NCBI GenBank assembly: GCA_964565645.1
Contig: CAZMFQ010000001.1
Span: forward strand, 186,001-250,000
Length of the DNA stretch: 64,000 bases
Reading direction: 5' to 3'
Source of the DNA: JAHIQC01 sp964565645
GTDB taxonomy: Bacteria > Actinomycetota > Coriobacteriia > Anaerosomatales > JAHIQC01
In this document: positions 8,014-16,936 of the stretch, in pieces
Layout: each line of letters starts with the position of its first letter
How positions within the stretch are numbered: position 1 is the stretch's first letter
Program-made: the position numbers and the translations under genes
The notes under the pieces: model-generated
Told to the model about the DNA's origin: nothing
The model's database searches: none
What the model saw: only the letters and a program-made list of their open reading frames with translations

Positions 8014-10117
8014 GTTCCGACCTCCTCGGAGTCGAAGACGGGTACTCGATGCGAGGGTGGTAGACACTCGCGAGCATGCGTGAGTAGACGCCGATGACCG
8101 CCTCGATCTGAGCGAGCGTCAGATCGGCGTCGTCGAGCTGGCCGTCGGCCATCTTGCCGTCGACCACCTTGCGCACGGCGGCCTCTATGCGCGTGGAGGA
8201 CGGCTTCTTGACGGACCGCACAGCGGCCTCCGAGCTGTCCGCGAGCATCACGAGCGCGGCCTCCGGCGTCTGCGGCCGCTGGCCGTCGTAGCGGAAATCG
8301 GCCTCGTAGACGGGCCCGTCGGCCTCGGCGGCCTTGTTGTAGAAGTAACTGACGAGCGAGGTCCCATGGTGCTGCCGCACGATATCGACGATCTCGGGGG
8401 GCAGATCGTGCTTCTGTGCGAGCTCGATGCCCTCCTTGACGTGTGAGGTGATGATGAGCGCAGACAGCGTCGGGGCCGTCTCGTCATGCGGGTTGGACGC
8501 GCCTGCCTGGTTCTCCACGAAGAAGCCCGGACGGCGGATCTTGCCCACGTCGTGGTAGTACGCTCCCACGCGCGCAAGCAGGCGGTTCGCGCCGATGACC
8601 TCGGCGGCGGCCTCAGCCAGATTGCCGGTCATGACCGAATGACTGTACGTGCCGGGAGCCTGGGTCATGAGCTGCCTGAGAAGCGGGTGCGAAGGGTTGG
8701 CGAGCTCGAGAAGCCTCAGGTCCGTCGTGACGCCGAAGATGTGCTCGAAGAAGGGCAGCAGTCCGTATCCGAGCACCGCCGAGAGCATGCCGCCGATCGC
8801 GCCGAACCCGCCGGCCTTCACCGCCTCGTCCAGCGGCATACCGGACGCAAGCGTGCCGATGAAGCCGACGGTGGCCCCGATGCCCACGAGCGCCGATCCG
8901 ACCCAGAACAGGCGCTTGCGGTCGGTCATGAAAGAGACGCCGACCACGGCCGCGAGCGACCATGCGAGCGTCGCGACAACGGTGTCACCGGTGGCGAAGC
9001 CGAGGAGCACCGCGGCGAGCGAGGACAGGACCGCCATGAGCAGTCCCTCGCGGGCGGAGATGAGCAGCGTGGCGAGCATCGCCGCAAGAGGCACCGGAAG
9101 CACGTAGATAGAGACATCAGGCCGCCACCACAGCACCAGGCGGGTGACCCAGACCATGCCGACGAACAGCGTGGCCATGATCGCGAGGCTTCGGAAATCG
9201 CCCCAGACCTTCGGGTCGTATCTCCATATGAACGAACCGGCTCCGCCGGTCATGATCGCGACAAGTATGACGAGCGCCACGAGCGATGCGGTAGAACCCG
9301 ACTGATCGAGCAGGCCCAACCGCTTGATGATCTCGAGGTCCTCGGCGGTGACTACCTGGCCCTCGACCACGATGTTCTCGCCGGCCTGGCGCCCCACGAC
9401 AACAGCCGCGACCTCCTCGCTCGCCGCTTTGCGCGCGGCCTCGGTCGCGACCTCGTCGACCACCAGTGTCGGCCGAAGACCCGTGATCACGACCCCGGCG
9501 AGGAGCTTCTGCACCTCGATGGGATAGGGCATACGCGCGGTGCTGACGTTGACACTCTGCGCGGAGTCGACCAGATCCGCCTCGGATACGCGTCCCGCAA
9601 GGACCGTCGTGGCGAGCTGGAGCCCGCTCGTGCGGAGCGCCTCAAGGGTCGCGGCGGTCTGAGCGGCGGCGGTGTCGATCAGGTCCTTGTCGAAGTCCGG
9701 ATACTCCTCGGCCAGCTTCGCGGCGACCTTGGGCGGGACCAGGGCCGGTGTGGCGGTCATCTCGCTCGCCGCTTGCGTGCGCGACTCGATGGTTGCGTCG
9801 AAGAACTCCGCGATCCATTCGCGGCTCTCGTCGACGGCGGTCGGCTCGTACCGTACGACCGGCTCGACGGCGGCCGAAGCCGCGTTGCGCAGGGCCTCGG
9901 TGGCGGGCTCATCGACGAACTGGACGCTGCGCGGCGCCCTGACCGTTCGCGGCGCGGGCATCCCCTCGGGCAGGTCCAGCGGCGGAGTCTGCACCACGAG
10001 AGGGAACGTCACGGCCAACACCATGAGCACCCCGAGCGCGATGCGCTGAGCGAGCGGAGTCGAAAGCGGGCCGGAACTCGGAAGCGCCCGCTTCATCCTG
10101 TCGAACAGATCAGCCAT
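7982..10117 (-). CDS. 7TM-HD family phosphohydrolase (PgpH-like c-di-AMP phosphodiesterase)
   Basis: A 711 aa membrane protein: a short cytosolic N-terminus, one membrane helix, an extracytoplasmic 7TMR-HDED domain (about 60-260), seven membrane helices (about 270-480), and a cytosolic HD hydrolase domain (about 495-650). The HD residues are in RVGAYYHDVGKIRRPGFF, and a second conserved element is the VRQHHGTSLVSYFY segment. Listeria PgpH of this architecture hydrolyses c-di-AMP; that activity is inferred here. The start ATG overlaps the phoH stop by 8 nt, and the product precedes ybeY, as in Firmicutes. Confidence 0.92.
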   Translation of the reverse strand: MADLFDRMKRALPSSGPLSTPLAQRIALGVLMVLAVTFPLVVQTPPLDLPEGMPAPRTVRAPRSVQFVDEPATEALRNAASAAVEPVVRYEPTAVDESREWIAEFFDATIESRTQAASEMTATPALVPPKVAAKLAEEYPDFDKDLIDTAAAQTAATLEALRTSGLQLATTVLAGRVSEADLVDSAQSVNVSTARMPYPIEVQKLLAGVVITGLRPTLVVDEVATEAARKAASEEVAAVVVGRQAGENIVVEGQVVTAEDLEIIKRLGLLDQSGSTASLVALVILVAIMTGGAGSFIWRYDPKVWGDFRSLAIMATLFVGMVWVTRLVLWWRPDVSIYVLPVPLAAMLATLLISAREGLLMAVLSSLAAVLLGFATGDTVVATLAWSLAAVVGVSFMTDRKRLFWVGSALVGIGATVGFIGTLASGMPLDEAVKAGGFGAIGGMLSAVLGYGLLPFFEHIFGVTTDLRLLELANPSHPLLRQLMTQAPGTYSHSVMTGNLAEAAAEVIGANRLLARVGAYYHDVGKIRRPGFFVENQAGASNPHDETAPTLSALIITSHVKEGIELAQKHDLPPEIVDIVRQHHGTSLVSYFYNKAAEADGPVYEADFRYDGQRPQTPEAALVMLADSSEAAVRSVKKPSSTRIEAAVRKVVDGKMADGQLDDADLTLAQIEAVIGVYSRMLASVYHPRIEYPSSTPRRSEHAQHPAHEPS

Positions 10118-11081
10118 CGGCGCGCTCGGCGCGAGCCTCCTCGAAGGCGTGGTAGGCGGTGACGATCCTCTGGACGAGCTTGTGGCGGACCACGTCGGCG
10201 GAGCCGAGCTCGATGAACTCGATGTCTTTGACCCCGTCGAGGATGTCGCGGACCTGACGAAGCCCGGATGCCCCCTTGGGAAGGTCGATCTGGGTGATGT
10301 CTCCGGTGATGACGACCTTGCTGCCGAACCCCAGGCGCGTGAGGAACATCTTCATCTGCTCGGGACTCGTGTTCTGGGCCTCGTCGAGGATGATGAAGCT
10401 GTCATTCAGAGTCCGTCCGCGCATGAACGCGAGCGGGGCCACCTCGATCACTCCGCGGTCCATGAGCTGCTGGGACTTCTCGGGTTCCATCATGTCGAAG
10501 AGCGCGTCGTAGAGCGGGCGCAGATACGGGTCGACCTTCTCGTAGAGCGTGCCCGGCAGATAGCCGAGGGACTCGCCGGCCTCGACCGCCGGGCGTGTGA
10601 GGATGACGCGGCCGATCTGGCGCTTCTTGAGCGCCTCGACGGCCATCGCCATCGCCAGGTAGGTCTTGCCGGTACCCGCCGGACCGATGCCGAAGGTGAC
10701 GGTGTTCTTGCGGATCGCGTCGACGTAACGCTTCTGGCCGCCGGTCTTGGGGCGGATGGACTTGCCCTTGTGGGACAGGATCACATCGCTGAACGCCGCG
10801 GTCGGCGAACACTCACCGTTACGCAGCATCTCGATCGAGCGCTCGACGGCATCGCGATTGAGTTGCTCCCCGCCCTCGACGAGCGAGATCATCTCGGTGA
10901 ACAGCGAACTGACGGTCTGCGTCTCATGTGGCTGGCCGAGGATGGTGATCTGATTGCCGCGAACCGCGATATCCGATTCGAACTGGTCCTCGATCAGGCG
11001 CAGAAGGTCGTCGCCATGCCCGAGCAGGTCGATCATGTTGAGTTCCGGCGGCACGACGAGCTTGATCTGAGTGGGTTCCAA
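10110..11081 (-). CDS. phoH: PhoH-like ATPase
   Basis: Predicted RNA-associated ATPase of the PhoH/YbeZ family (323 aa). Walker A is GPAGTGKT at about 133-140, and Walker B is in SFIILDEAQNTSPEQMKMFL. The family TRPAVEAGESLGYLPG segment and the GDITQIDLP motif are also present. An N-terminal KH-like region precedes the ATPase core. The start is TTG (MEPTQIKL) with GGGAAGG about 12 nt upstream. It forms a coupled unit with the 7TM-HD gene and ybeY, and YbeZ and YbeY are known to work together in ribosome metabolism. About 95 nt separates it from mtaB. Confidence 0.94.
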   Translation of the reverse strand: MEPTQIKLVVPPELNMIDLLGHGDDLLRLIEDQFESDIAVRGNQITILGQPHETQTVSSLFTEMISLVEGGEQLNRDAVERSIEMLRNGECSPTAAFSDVILSHKGKSIRPKTGGQKRYVDAIRKNTVTFGIGPAGTGKTYLAMAMAVEALKKRQIGRVILTRPAVEAGESLGYLPGTLYEKVDPYLRPLYDALFDMMEPEKSQQLMDRGVIEVAPLAFMRGRTLNDSFIILDEAQNTSPEQMKMFLTRLGFGSKVVITGDITQIDLPKGASGLRQVRDILDGVKDIEFIELGSADVVRHKLVQRIVTAYHAFEEARAERADG

Positions 11082-11176
11082 CGTGTGTCCGGCACCTTCC
11101 CGGTCGTGTGTACGAGGCTGCGGACACGTGCGTCCGCCTCACAGGATTCTACCACGCAAGGGCCATATTCCCCCGC

Positions 11177-12508
11177 TTACAGCCTCGCGAGGAGCACCTC
11201 GCCCGAACGGCCGACGACGCGCGCGCGGACGATCGCGCCCAGGCTGGCGCCATGGTCGCCGCACGCGATCCGCACCCTGGCGTACTCCCGCGACGTTCCC
11301 TCGGCGGAACCGTCCTCGGCCACGCGCTCGACGAGAACCTCCACCACCTGTCCCACGAAGCCCTCGAGCCACGCCTCGCGCATCTCGGCTGCAAGCGCCC
11401 GCAGCCGCTCCGCGCGCTGGGCAACGACATCGGGCGGGACCCGGTCCGGCAGGGCCGAAGCGGGCGTGCCGGGCCTGGCCGAATAGCGGAACACGTGGAC
11501 CTTCGTGAATCCCGCACGGCGGCAGACCTCGAGCGTGCGCGCGTGATCGGCATCGCTCTCTCCCGGGAATCCGACGATCACGTCCGTCGACAGCGAGAGT
11601 CCCGGGAGTGCACAGGCCGCCGCCGCGACACGCGCCAGATACTCCTCGGCGGTGTAGGCACGGTTCATGAGTCCGAGGACGCGGTCGGAGCCTGATTGCA
11701 GCGGGACGTGCAGGTGCGGACAGAACGCGGAAAGGGATCCGACGGCATCCAGAAAGGCGTCGGTGAGGTCCGGCGGCTCGATGCTCGAGAGGCGCAGCCG
11801 TGCGGGGCCGGCCTCCGCAAGCGCGACCAGCAGCTCGGCCAGGTCGGCGCCGGTGCCTTGGTCGCGGTAGCGTCCGACGTTGATGCCCGTGACGACGATC
11901 TCCCCCACGCCTGCGTCCGCAAGCGCCCGCACCTCCCGGACAAGTTCGCCGAACGGCTCGGAACGCGGCAGTCCGCGGGCGTCGGGGACGATGCAGTACG
12001 AGCAGCGGTTATCGCAGCCGTCCTCGACCTTGAGCATCGCCCTGGAGCGGAAGGCTTCGCCTGCGCGTACGGGTGCGGGCCCGGGGGCCTGGGTCAGGCC
12101 GAGGCGCGCGGCTATGAGTCCGGAGACACGCGACTTATCCGGCTCGACCACGACGCGCTCGCCGAGAGCCGCAAGCGCCGCGGGACCGACGGACGCCGCG
12201 CACCCGGTCACGACGACCACGGCGTCTTCCGCTGCGCTGAGCGCCTGACGCACGGCCTTGCGGACCTTGCGGTCAGCCTCGCCGGTCACGGTGCAGGTGT
12301 TCACGACGATCACCGAGGCGTCGGGTTCCTCGGCGAGTATCGCCCCCTTGCCGAGGAGCTCGGCGAGGATGCGCTCGCTCTCGACGCGATTGACCTTGCA
12401 TCCGAGGGTGCGCACGGCCACCTTGGGGACGGGTGGCGTCGCTGGGTCGGCGGTCGAAGACCGGGGTGCGCCGGTCGGGGTGGAGGAGCTGGCGAACGAC
12501 TCAGTCAC
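11177..12508 (-). CDS. mtaB: tRNA t6A37 methylthiotransferase MtaB
   Basis: Radical SAM enzyme converting t6A to ms2t6A at position 37 of ANN-decoding tRNAs. The 443 aa protein has the N-terminal UPF0004 domain with cluster cysteines C37 (RTLGCKVN), C72 (NTCTVT) and C103 (TGCAA). The radical SAM motif is C165-x3-C169-x2-C172 (GCDNRCSYCIVP). A C-terminal TRAM-like region ends in VGRSGEVLLARL. The LGCKVN motif distinguishes MtaB from MiaB and RimO (LGCxxN variants). The GTG start overlaps the rsmE stop by 8 nt. The N-terminal 28 residues are Ser/Thr/Pro-rich and not conserved. Confidence 0.93.
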   Translation of the reverse strand: MTESFASSSTPTGAPRSSTADPATPPVPKVAVRTLGCKVNRVESERILAELLGKGAILAEEPDASVIVVNTCTVTGEADRKVRKAVRQALSAAEDAVVVVTGCAASVGPAALAALGERVVVEPDKSRVSGLIAARLGLTQAPGPAPVRAGEAFRSRAMLKVEDGCDNRCSYCIVPDARGLPRSEPFGELVREVRALADAGVGEIVVTGINVGRYRDQGTGADLAELLVALAEAGPARLRLSSIEPPDLTDAFLDAVGSLSAFCPHLHVPLQSGSDRVLGLMNRAYTAEEYLARVAAAACALPGLSLSTDVIVGFPGESDADHARTLEVCRRAGFTKVHVFRYSARPGTPASALPDRVPPDVVAQRAERLRALAAEMREAWLEGFVGQVVEVLVERVAEDGSAEGTSREYARVRIACGDHGASLGAIVRARVVGRSGEVLLARL

Positions 12509-13280
12509 AGACCCGGCCTCCGAGGCCGCCTGACTCGTAAACGCACAACGCGGCCGAAAGGATACCGGCAGTCTCGGTCCGAAGCACGGTCTCGCCGAGC
12601 GAGACCGTGACGGCGCCGACGGCGCGACACGCGGAGACCTCCGCCTCAGTCAGGCCGCCTTCGGGCCCGACGACCATGGCGATCGTCGCGTCGGCACCAA
12701 GACGGGCCGCACGAAACGCCTCGGCGATGCCGGGTGCGCCATCGGCGTCCTCCCAGGCCACGAGCGCCAGATCGAACCCGGAGAGGAGCGCGGGCAGCTC
12801 TCCGGCGCCGACAGGCTCGACGACGCTCGGCACGAAGGCGCGCTGGGACTGCTTCGCCGCCGCCGCGGCGACACGTCGAAGCCGCTCGGTGCGCTTGACC
12901 GCTCGCTCAGCGTCCAGCCTGACGACGCTGCGTGCGAACGCGACGGGCACGATCGCCGCTACACCGATCTCGGTGAGCTTCTCGACCACCAGATCGAGCT
13001 TGTCGCCCTTGGCCAGACCCTGGAACAGCGTCACACGCGGCTCGCGGCTCGCGGGCAGTGTCTCGATGACGCGGCCGCTCGCGGCCTCGCGGTCGATGTC
13101 CGTCAGCACGACGACCGAGGCACGGCCGTCCGGCTCGACGACCACGACCTCCTGGCCCGCGGCAAGCCGGAGCACGACCGCGGCATGATGCAGGTCGGAC
13201 GGGCTCAACGGGAGCGCGAGCGGCTCCTCGGCGACACTCGCCTCAAGAGGCGCCGAAAGGAAGAAGCGGTGCCTGGACAC
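12501..13280 (-). CDS. rsmE: 16S rRNA m3U1498 methyltransferase RsmE
   Basis: SPOUT-class methyltransferase that N3-methylates U1498 of 16S rRNA. The 259 aa sequence has the N-terminal PUA-like domain (HRFFLSAPLE at the start) and the knotted SAM site with MVVGPEGGLTEAEV and the C-terminal LGETVLRTETA motif. It is coupled to mtaB downstream and follows dnaJ by 9 nt. The order dnaJ-(prmA)-rsmE-mtaB is common in Gram-positives; prmA is missing here. Confidence 0.95.
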   Translation of the reverse strand: MSRHRFFLSAPLEASVAEEPLALPLSPSDLHHAAVVLRLAAGQEVVVVEPDGRASVVVLTDIDREAASGRVIETLPASREPRVTLFQGLAKGDKLDLVVEKLTEIGVAAIVPVAFARSVVRLDAERAVKRTERLRRVAAAAAKQSQRAFVPSVVEPVGAGELPALLSGFDLALVAWEDADGAPGIAEAFRAARLGADATIAMVVGPEGGLTEAEVSACRAVGAVTVSLGETVLRTETAGILSAALCVYESGGLGGRVCD

Positions 13281-13289
13281 GTGCGCCCC

Positions 13290-14405
13290 CTATCCGGTGA
13301 GCCAGTCGCGGAGTTTCTGCATGGGGCTGCGCTTCTCGGGATCGCCGAGGCTCTCGCCGAGCTCGACGAGCAGTTCTTTCTGCCGCTTGGAGAGCTTCTT
13401 GGGGACCTCGACCGCCAGATGCACGATCAGGTCGCCCCTGCTCGACCCGCGGACGTGCGGCATCCCCTTGCCGCGCAACCGCACGGTATCGCCGTGCTGC
13501 GAGCCGGCGGGGACGGTCACCTCGTTGTCGCCGCCTATGCCGCAGACACTCAGGTCGGCGCCGAGCGCCGCCTGCGCGATCGAGATGGTCGCACGGCAGT
13601 GCAGGTCGTCGCCCTCACGGTGCAGGTACTCGTGCGGAGCGACCCGCACCGTCACGATCAGGTCGCCGGCCGCCGCACCGCGTACGCCGGCCTCGCCGAG
13701 GCCGCGCAGGCGCAGCTGCATACCGTCGCGCATACCCGCCGGCACGCTCACCTTGACGTGCTCGCGGTCGGGCACGCGGCCCTGACCCTGGCACTCGGGG
13801 CACGGGTCGCTGATGATCTGACCGGTCGCCTGGCAGGTCTCGCACGGGCCCATCGTGGACATGGTCCCCAGGAACGTGCGGCGGTAGGTCTGCTTCTGGC
13901 CGCTGCCGTTGCACTCGGGGCAGGCCTGAGGGGCCGCGCCGCCTGCCGAGCCGGTGGCCGAGCACTCCTCGCACGGCACGAGACGGTTCAGGACGACTTC
14001 CTTCTCGACTCCGGTCGCCGCCTCCTCGAGCGTGATGGTCACGCTCGCAACGATGTCGCGCCCCTCCATGCGGACACGCTGGCCGCCGCCGAACCCGCCG
14101 CCGAAGAACACGCTGAACAGGTCCTCCATGCCGAAGCCCGCGAAGATGTCGCCCACATCCCCCACACCGCCCGCTGCGCGCGGGTCGGCGGTGCCGTAGG
14201 TGTCGTACATGCGGCGCTTCTCGGGATCGGAGAGCACGTCGTAGGCCTCGTTGATGGCCTTGAACTGCTCCTCGGCGTCTGTAGCGGAGTTCACGTCCGG
14301 GTGCGTCTCGCGCGCACGGGCGCGAAAGGCCTTCTTGATCTCGGCCTCGGAAGCGTCTTTCGCGACGCCGAGGATCGCGTAGTAGTCGGCGGTACCGGTT
14401 GACAC
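13290..14405 (-). CDS. dnaJ: Chaperone DnaJ (Hsp40)
   Basis: Co-chaperone that stimulates DnaK ATPase and delivers unfolded clients. The 371 aa type I protein has a J domain with the HPD tripeptide (ETHPDVN) within residues 8-72 and a Gly/Phe-rich linker. It also has the four CxxCxGxG-type zinc repeats (CEECSATG, CPECNGSG, CETCQATG, CPECQGQG), followed by the C-terminal substrate domains. The start is GTG with AAAGGA 8-9 nt upstream. It follows hrcA by 91 nt and is likely under the CIRCE element upstream of hrcA. grpE and dnaK are not adjacent. Confidence 0.96.
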   Translation of the reverse strand: MSTGTADYYAILGVAKDASEAEIKKAFRARARETHPDVNSATDAEEQFKAINEAYDVLSDPEKRRMYDTYGTADPRAAGGVGDVGDIFAGFGMEDLFSVFFGGGFGGGQRVRMEGRDIVASVTITLEEAATGVEKEVVLNRLVPCEECSATGSAGGAAPQACPECNGSGQKQTYRRTFLGTMSTMGPCETCQATGQIISDPCPECQGQGRVPDREHVKVSVPAGMRDGMQLRLRGLGEAGVRGAAAGDLIVTVRVAPHEYLHREGDDLHCRATISIAQAALGADLSVCGIGGDNEVTVPAGSQHGDTVRLRGKGMPHVRGSSRGDLIVHLAVEVPKKLSKRQKELLVELGESLGDPEKRSPMQKLRDWLTG

Positions 14406-14496
14406 GTGCGTGGTTCCTTTCGAAGCTGCGGGCGATACGGGTGGCGCTCTCCGCGTTCAGGCGGCGGGTGGTTCGTCAGTCAGGCGCAGGCACGGG

Positions 14497-15510
14497 TCAG
14501 CCCAGCGCGTCGGAGAGGTCGTCGGCGACCGAACGCACCGCGGAGATGGTGCGCTGATAGTCCATGCGCGTCGGACCGATCACACCCACGATCCCGTCTG
14601 CGTTCGAGGTGCCGTAATTGGTGACCACGAGGCTCATCTCCCCCAGCTCGCTGCGGGTGTTCTCGCTGCCGATGCGGACCGTGAGCCCGTCGGTGCCGAT
14701 CACCTCCGAGAGCGTGTCGAGCATCGCGAGGCCGTCTTCGAGCAGGCCGAGGAGCGGCCGCAGTCTCGAGGTCTGCGAGAACTCCGGCAACGCGGCGAGC
14801 TCGGGCACACCCATGTGATGCACACGGTCGCGGTCGGCCTCGTCGAGACACTCGATGATCTCGTCGAGCACGCCGGCGACGAGCCCGTCGCCCGGCACCG
14901 CCGGATCGAGCGCCTCGCGCAGGGGCCTCACGTCGGCGGCGCGCTTGCCGTCGAGCGAGGCGTTGAGGGCCTTCTCGACCTCGGAGAGGCGCTCGGGCGT
15001 CGTGGGCTCCGGGAGCTCGACGTGTCGGTTCACGACCTGCCCGCTCTCGGTGATGAGGACCACGAGCGCACGGGACGGCGACATCGACAGCAGGTCGATG
15101 CGGCGGATACGCGCGAGCGAGATGGTGGGCGCCAGGACGACGGCCACGTAGTGCGTCAGATGCGAGAGCACCGTCGAGGTGCGGTGCATGAGATCGTCGA
15201 CCTCGCTCACGAGAGCGAGATGCCTACGGCGCAGCTCCTCGGCATGCAGGGCCTCCGCAGGCTGCTGCGAGCCCAAGAGCTCGTCGACGAACTCGCGGTA
15301 GCCGGTGTCGGTCGGGATGCGTCCCGCGGAGACGTGCGGCTGGAAGACGTAGCCGTTCTCCTCTAGCGCGGAGAGTTCGTTGCGGACCGTCGCGGGGCTG
15401 CACGTGATGCCGTAGCGGTCCACGAGGTTCTTGGAGCCCACGGGCTGGCCCGTGGTGATGTACTCCTCAACGAGGGCCCTGAGGATGAGGCGCCGCCTGT
15501 CAGGAAGCAT
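14497..15510 (-). CDS. hrcA: Heat-inducible transcription repressor HrcA
   Basis: Repressor of class I heat-shock genes that binds CIRCE inverted repeats. The product has an N-terminal winged helix (MLPDRRRLILRALVEEYI, then VGSKNLV and CSPATVRNELSALEENGY) and a central dimerisation/GAF-like domain with GENTRSELGEMSLV-type residues near the end. I choose the ATG at 15510, which has GGAGAG 4 nt upstream and begins like family members; the ATG at 15522 has no ribosome-binding site. The gene lies directly downstream of a CIRCE element (15592-15618), so it should be autoregulated. Confidence 0.95.
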   Translation of the reverse strand: MLPDRRRLILRALVEEYITTGQPVGSKNLVDRYGITCSPATVRNELSALEENGYVFQPHVSAGRIPTDTGYREFVDELLGSQQPAEALHAEELRRRHLALVSEVDDLMHRTSTVLSHLTHYVAVVLAPTISLARIRRIDLLSMSPSRALVVLITESGQVVNRHVELPEPTTPERLSEVEKALNASLDGKRAADVRPLREALDPAVPGDGLVAGVLDEIIECLDEADRDRVHHMGVPELAALPEFSQTSRLRPLLGLLEDGLAMLDTLSEVIGTDGLTVRIGSENTRSELGEMSLVVTNYGTSNADGIVGVIGPTRMDYQRTISAVRSVADDLSDALG

Positions 15511-15591
15511 CGGTCTCTCCATACATCAACGGTCACAAGACAGGTCCGGGCGCCGCACGATGAGGTGCGCCGCGGCTTCGAACCTGCGGTG

Positions 15592-15618
15592 CTGGCACTC
15601 GATTATAGCGAGTGCTAA
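15592..15618 (-). promoter_or_regulatory. CIRCE operator overlapping the hrcA-dnaJ promoter
   Basis: On the minus strand the site reads TTAGCACTC, nine bases, then GAGTGCCAG. The left arm matches the CIRCE consensus exactly; the right arm matches the first six of nine bases. The nine-base spacer contains TATAAT (15602-15607), a perfect -10 hexamer, so HrcA bound here would block RNA polymerase. It lies about 80 nt before the hrcA start. No convincing -35 was found. Confidence 0.9.
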
Positions 15619-15682
15619 GCCAAGACGGGAGTCCCCGCGGCGTGCGGTACGCCGAGGAGTGCGCGTCGCGGAGGACGGGGCG

Positions 15683-16912
15683 CTACTCCCCCGCCCACAC
15701 CCTGCCGTAGACCTCGTTGCCCAGCAGCCAGCCGCGTTGTGTGGTCCGCCAGCGTTCCTCGGCGGGTCCTGCGCCCCCGAAACGCTCAACGAGGCCCTGG
15801 GCGGCGAGGTCTTCCATGACGCTGTCGAGCCGCGCGGCGGTCACGGCGGAGGCGGGCACGCCCCGGACGAGCCTCAGGCCGAGCATCACGTCCTCGCGGG
15901 CGGTCTCCTCGGAATCGAGGATCTCGACCTCCACCTCGCCGGTGGTGAGCCAGTCCTCGGCATCGGCGGGGGCGGCGCTGCGCACCCGGGCCGCCCCGGC
16001 GTCGAGGTCGGCCTGCGTGAGCATCCCGACCGCGTGCGCGGTCACCGCATCGAGCATCGAGTGGGCGGCGGGCCCGCACGCCATGTACGACCGGCCGGTC
16101 CAGTACGAGAGATTGTGGCGAGCCTCGTGGCCCGGTGCCGCGTAGTTGGCGACCTCGTAACGAGGCAGGCCACGCTTGGCGAGCAGCTCCTCGGCAAGCA
16201 GCATCATCTCGGCGGCGGCATCGGAGTCGGGTGCGTCCACGAGGCCGGAGTCGCATGCGACCTGCAGCGGCGTGCCCTCCTCGAGGGTGAGCGGGTAGAT
16301 CGATAGGTGCTTCGCACCGGTCGCAAGCGCCGTCTCGATGCTCTCCGTCCACGAGGCGTTGGTCTGCCCGGGGATGCCGCACATCAGATCGAGCGAGAGT
16401 TCGAGTCCGGCATCGGCGATGATCCGCGCCGCCGAGAGCGCCTCGTCGGCCGTGTGGACGCGGCCGAGCATCGCGAGCTCGGTCGGGGCGAAGGACTGGA
16501 CGCCGAGCGAGACGCGGGTCACTCCGGTCGCAGCGAGCGCCTCGATGAGCAGCTCGGTGACTGAGTCGGGGTTCGCTTCGATGGTGACCTCGGCGCCCGC
16601 GCGCAACGGGAAGCGCTCGAGAGCGGCCCGGACCAGCCGGACGGCGCCGCCGGCGATCACCGTCGGCGTGCCACCGCCGAGGTAGACGGTCTCGATGACG
16701 CCGGGGAGCGATGCGTTGCCCCAACGGACCAGTTCAGCCTCGATGCCGCGCACGACCATCTCGATGTTGGCGTCCGAGAGCTGGTCGCTCGAGTAGAAGT
16801 CGCAGTAGGAGCACTTGGTGCGGCAGAACGGCACGTGGATGTAGAGATGCGCGGGCAGTTGGGGGCCCTGAAACGCTCGTTGGATGTCGAACACGTCCTC
16901 CGAGATGCCCAT
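15683..16912 (-). CDS. hemW: Heme chaperone HemW (radical SAM, HemN-like)
   Basis: Radical SAM family protein that binds heme and is thought to insert it into respiratory proteins; it is often misannotated as coproporphyrinogen III dehydrogenase. The 409 aa protein has C30-x3-C34-x2-C37 followed by Asp-Phe (FCRTKCSYCDFY). This is the HemW pattern: HemN carries a fourth Cys where Phe39 sits. The TVYLGGGTPT and SLGVQSF segments and a C-terminal HemN_C domain are present. It lies 24 nt after lepA, as in many Gram-positives. Confidence 0.93.
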   Translation of the reverse strand: MGISEDVFDIQRAFQGPQLPAHLYIHVPFCRTKCSYCDFYSSDQLSDANIEMVVRGIEAELVRWGNASLPGVIETVYLGGGTPTVIAGGAVRLVRAALERFPLRAGAEVTIEANPDSVTELLIEALAATGVTRVSLGVQSFAPTELAMLGRVHTADEALSAARIIADAGLELSLDLMCGIPGQTNASWTESIETALATGAKHLSIYPLTLEEGTPLQVACDSGLVDAPDSDAAAEMMLLAEELLAKRGLPRYEVANYAAPGHEARHNLSYWTGRSYMACGPAAHSMLDAVTAHAVGMLTQADLDAGAARVRSAAPADAEDWLTTGEVEVEILDSEETAREDVMLGLRLVRGVPASAVTAARLDSVMEDLAAQGLVERFGGAGPAEERWRTTQRGWLLGNEVYGRVWAGE

Positions 16913-16936
16913 CGGACCTCCGTTGCGCGGGGAGCG

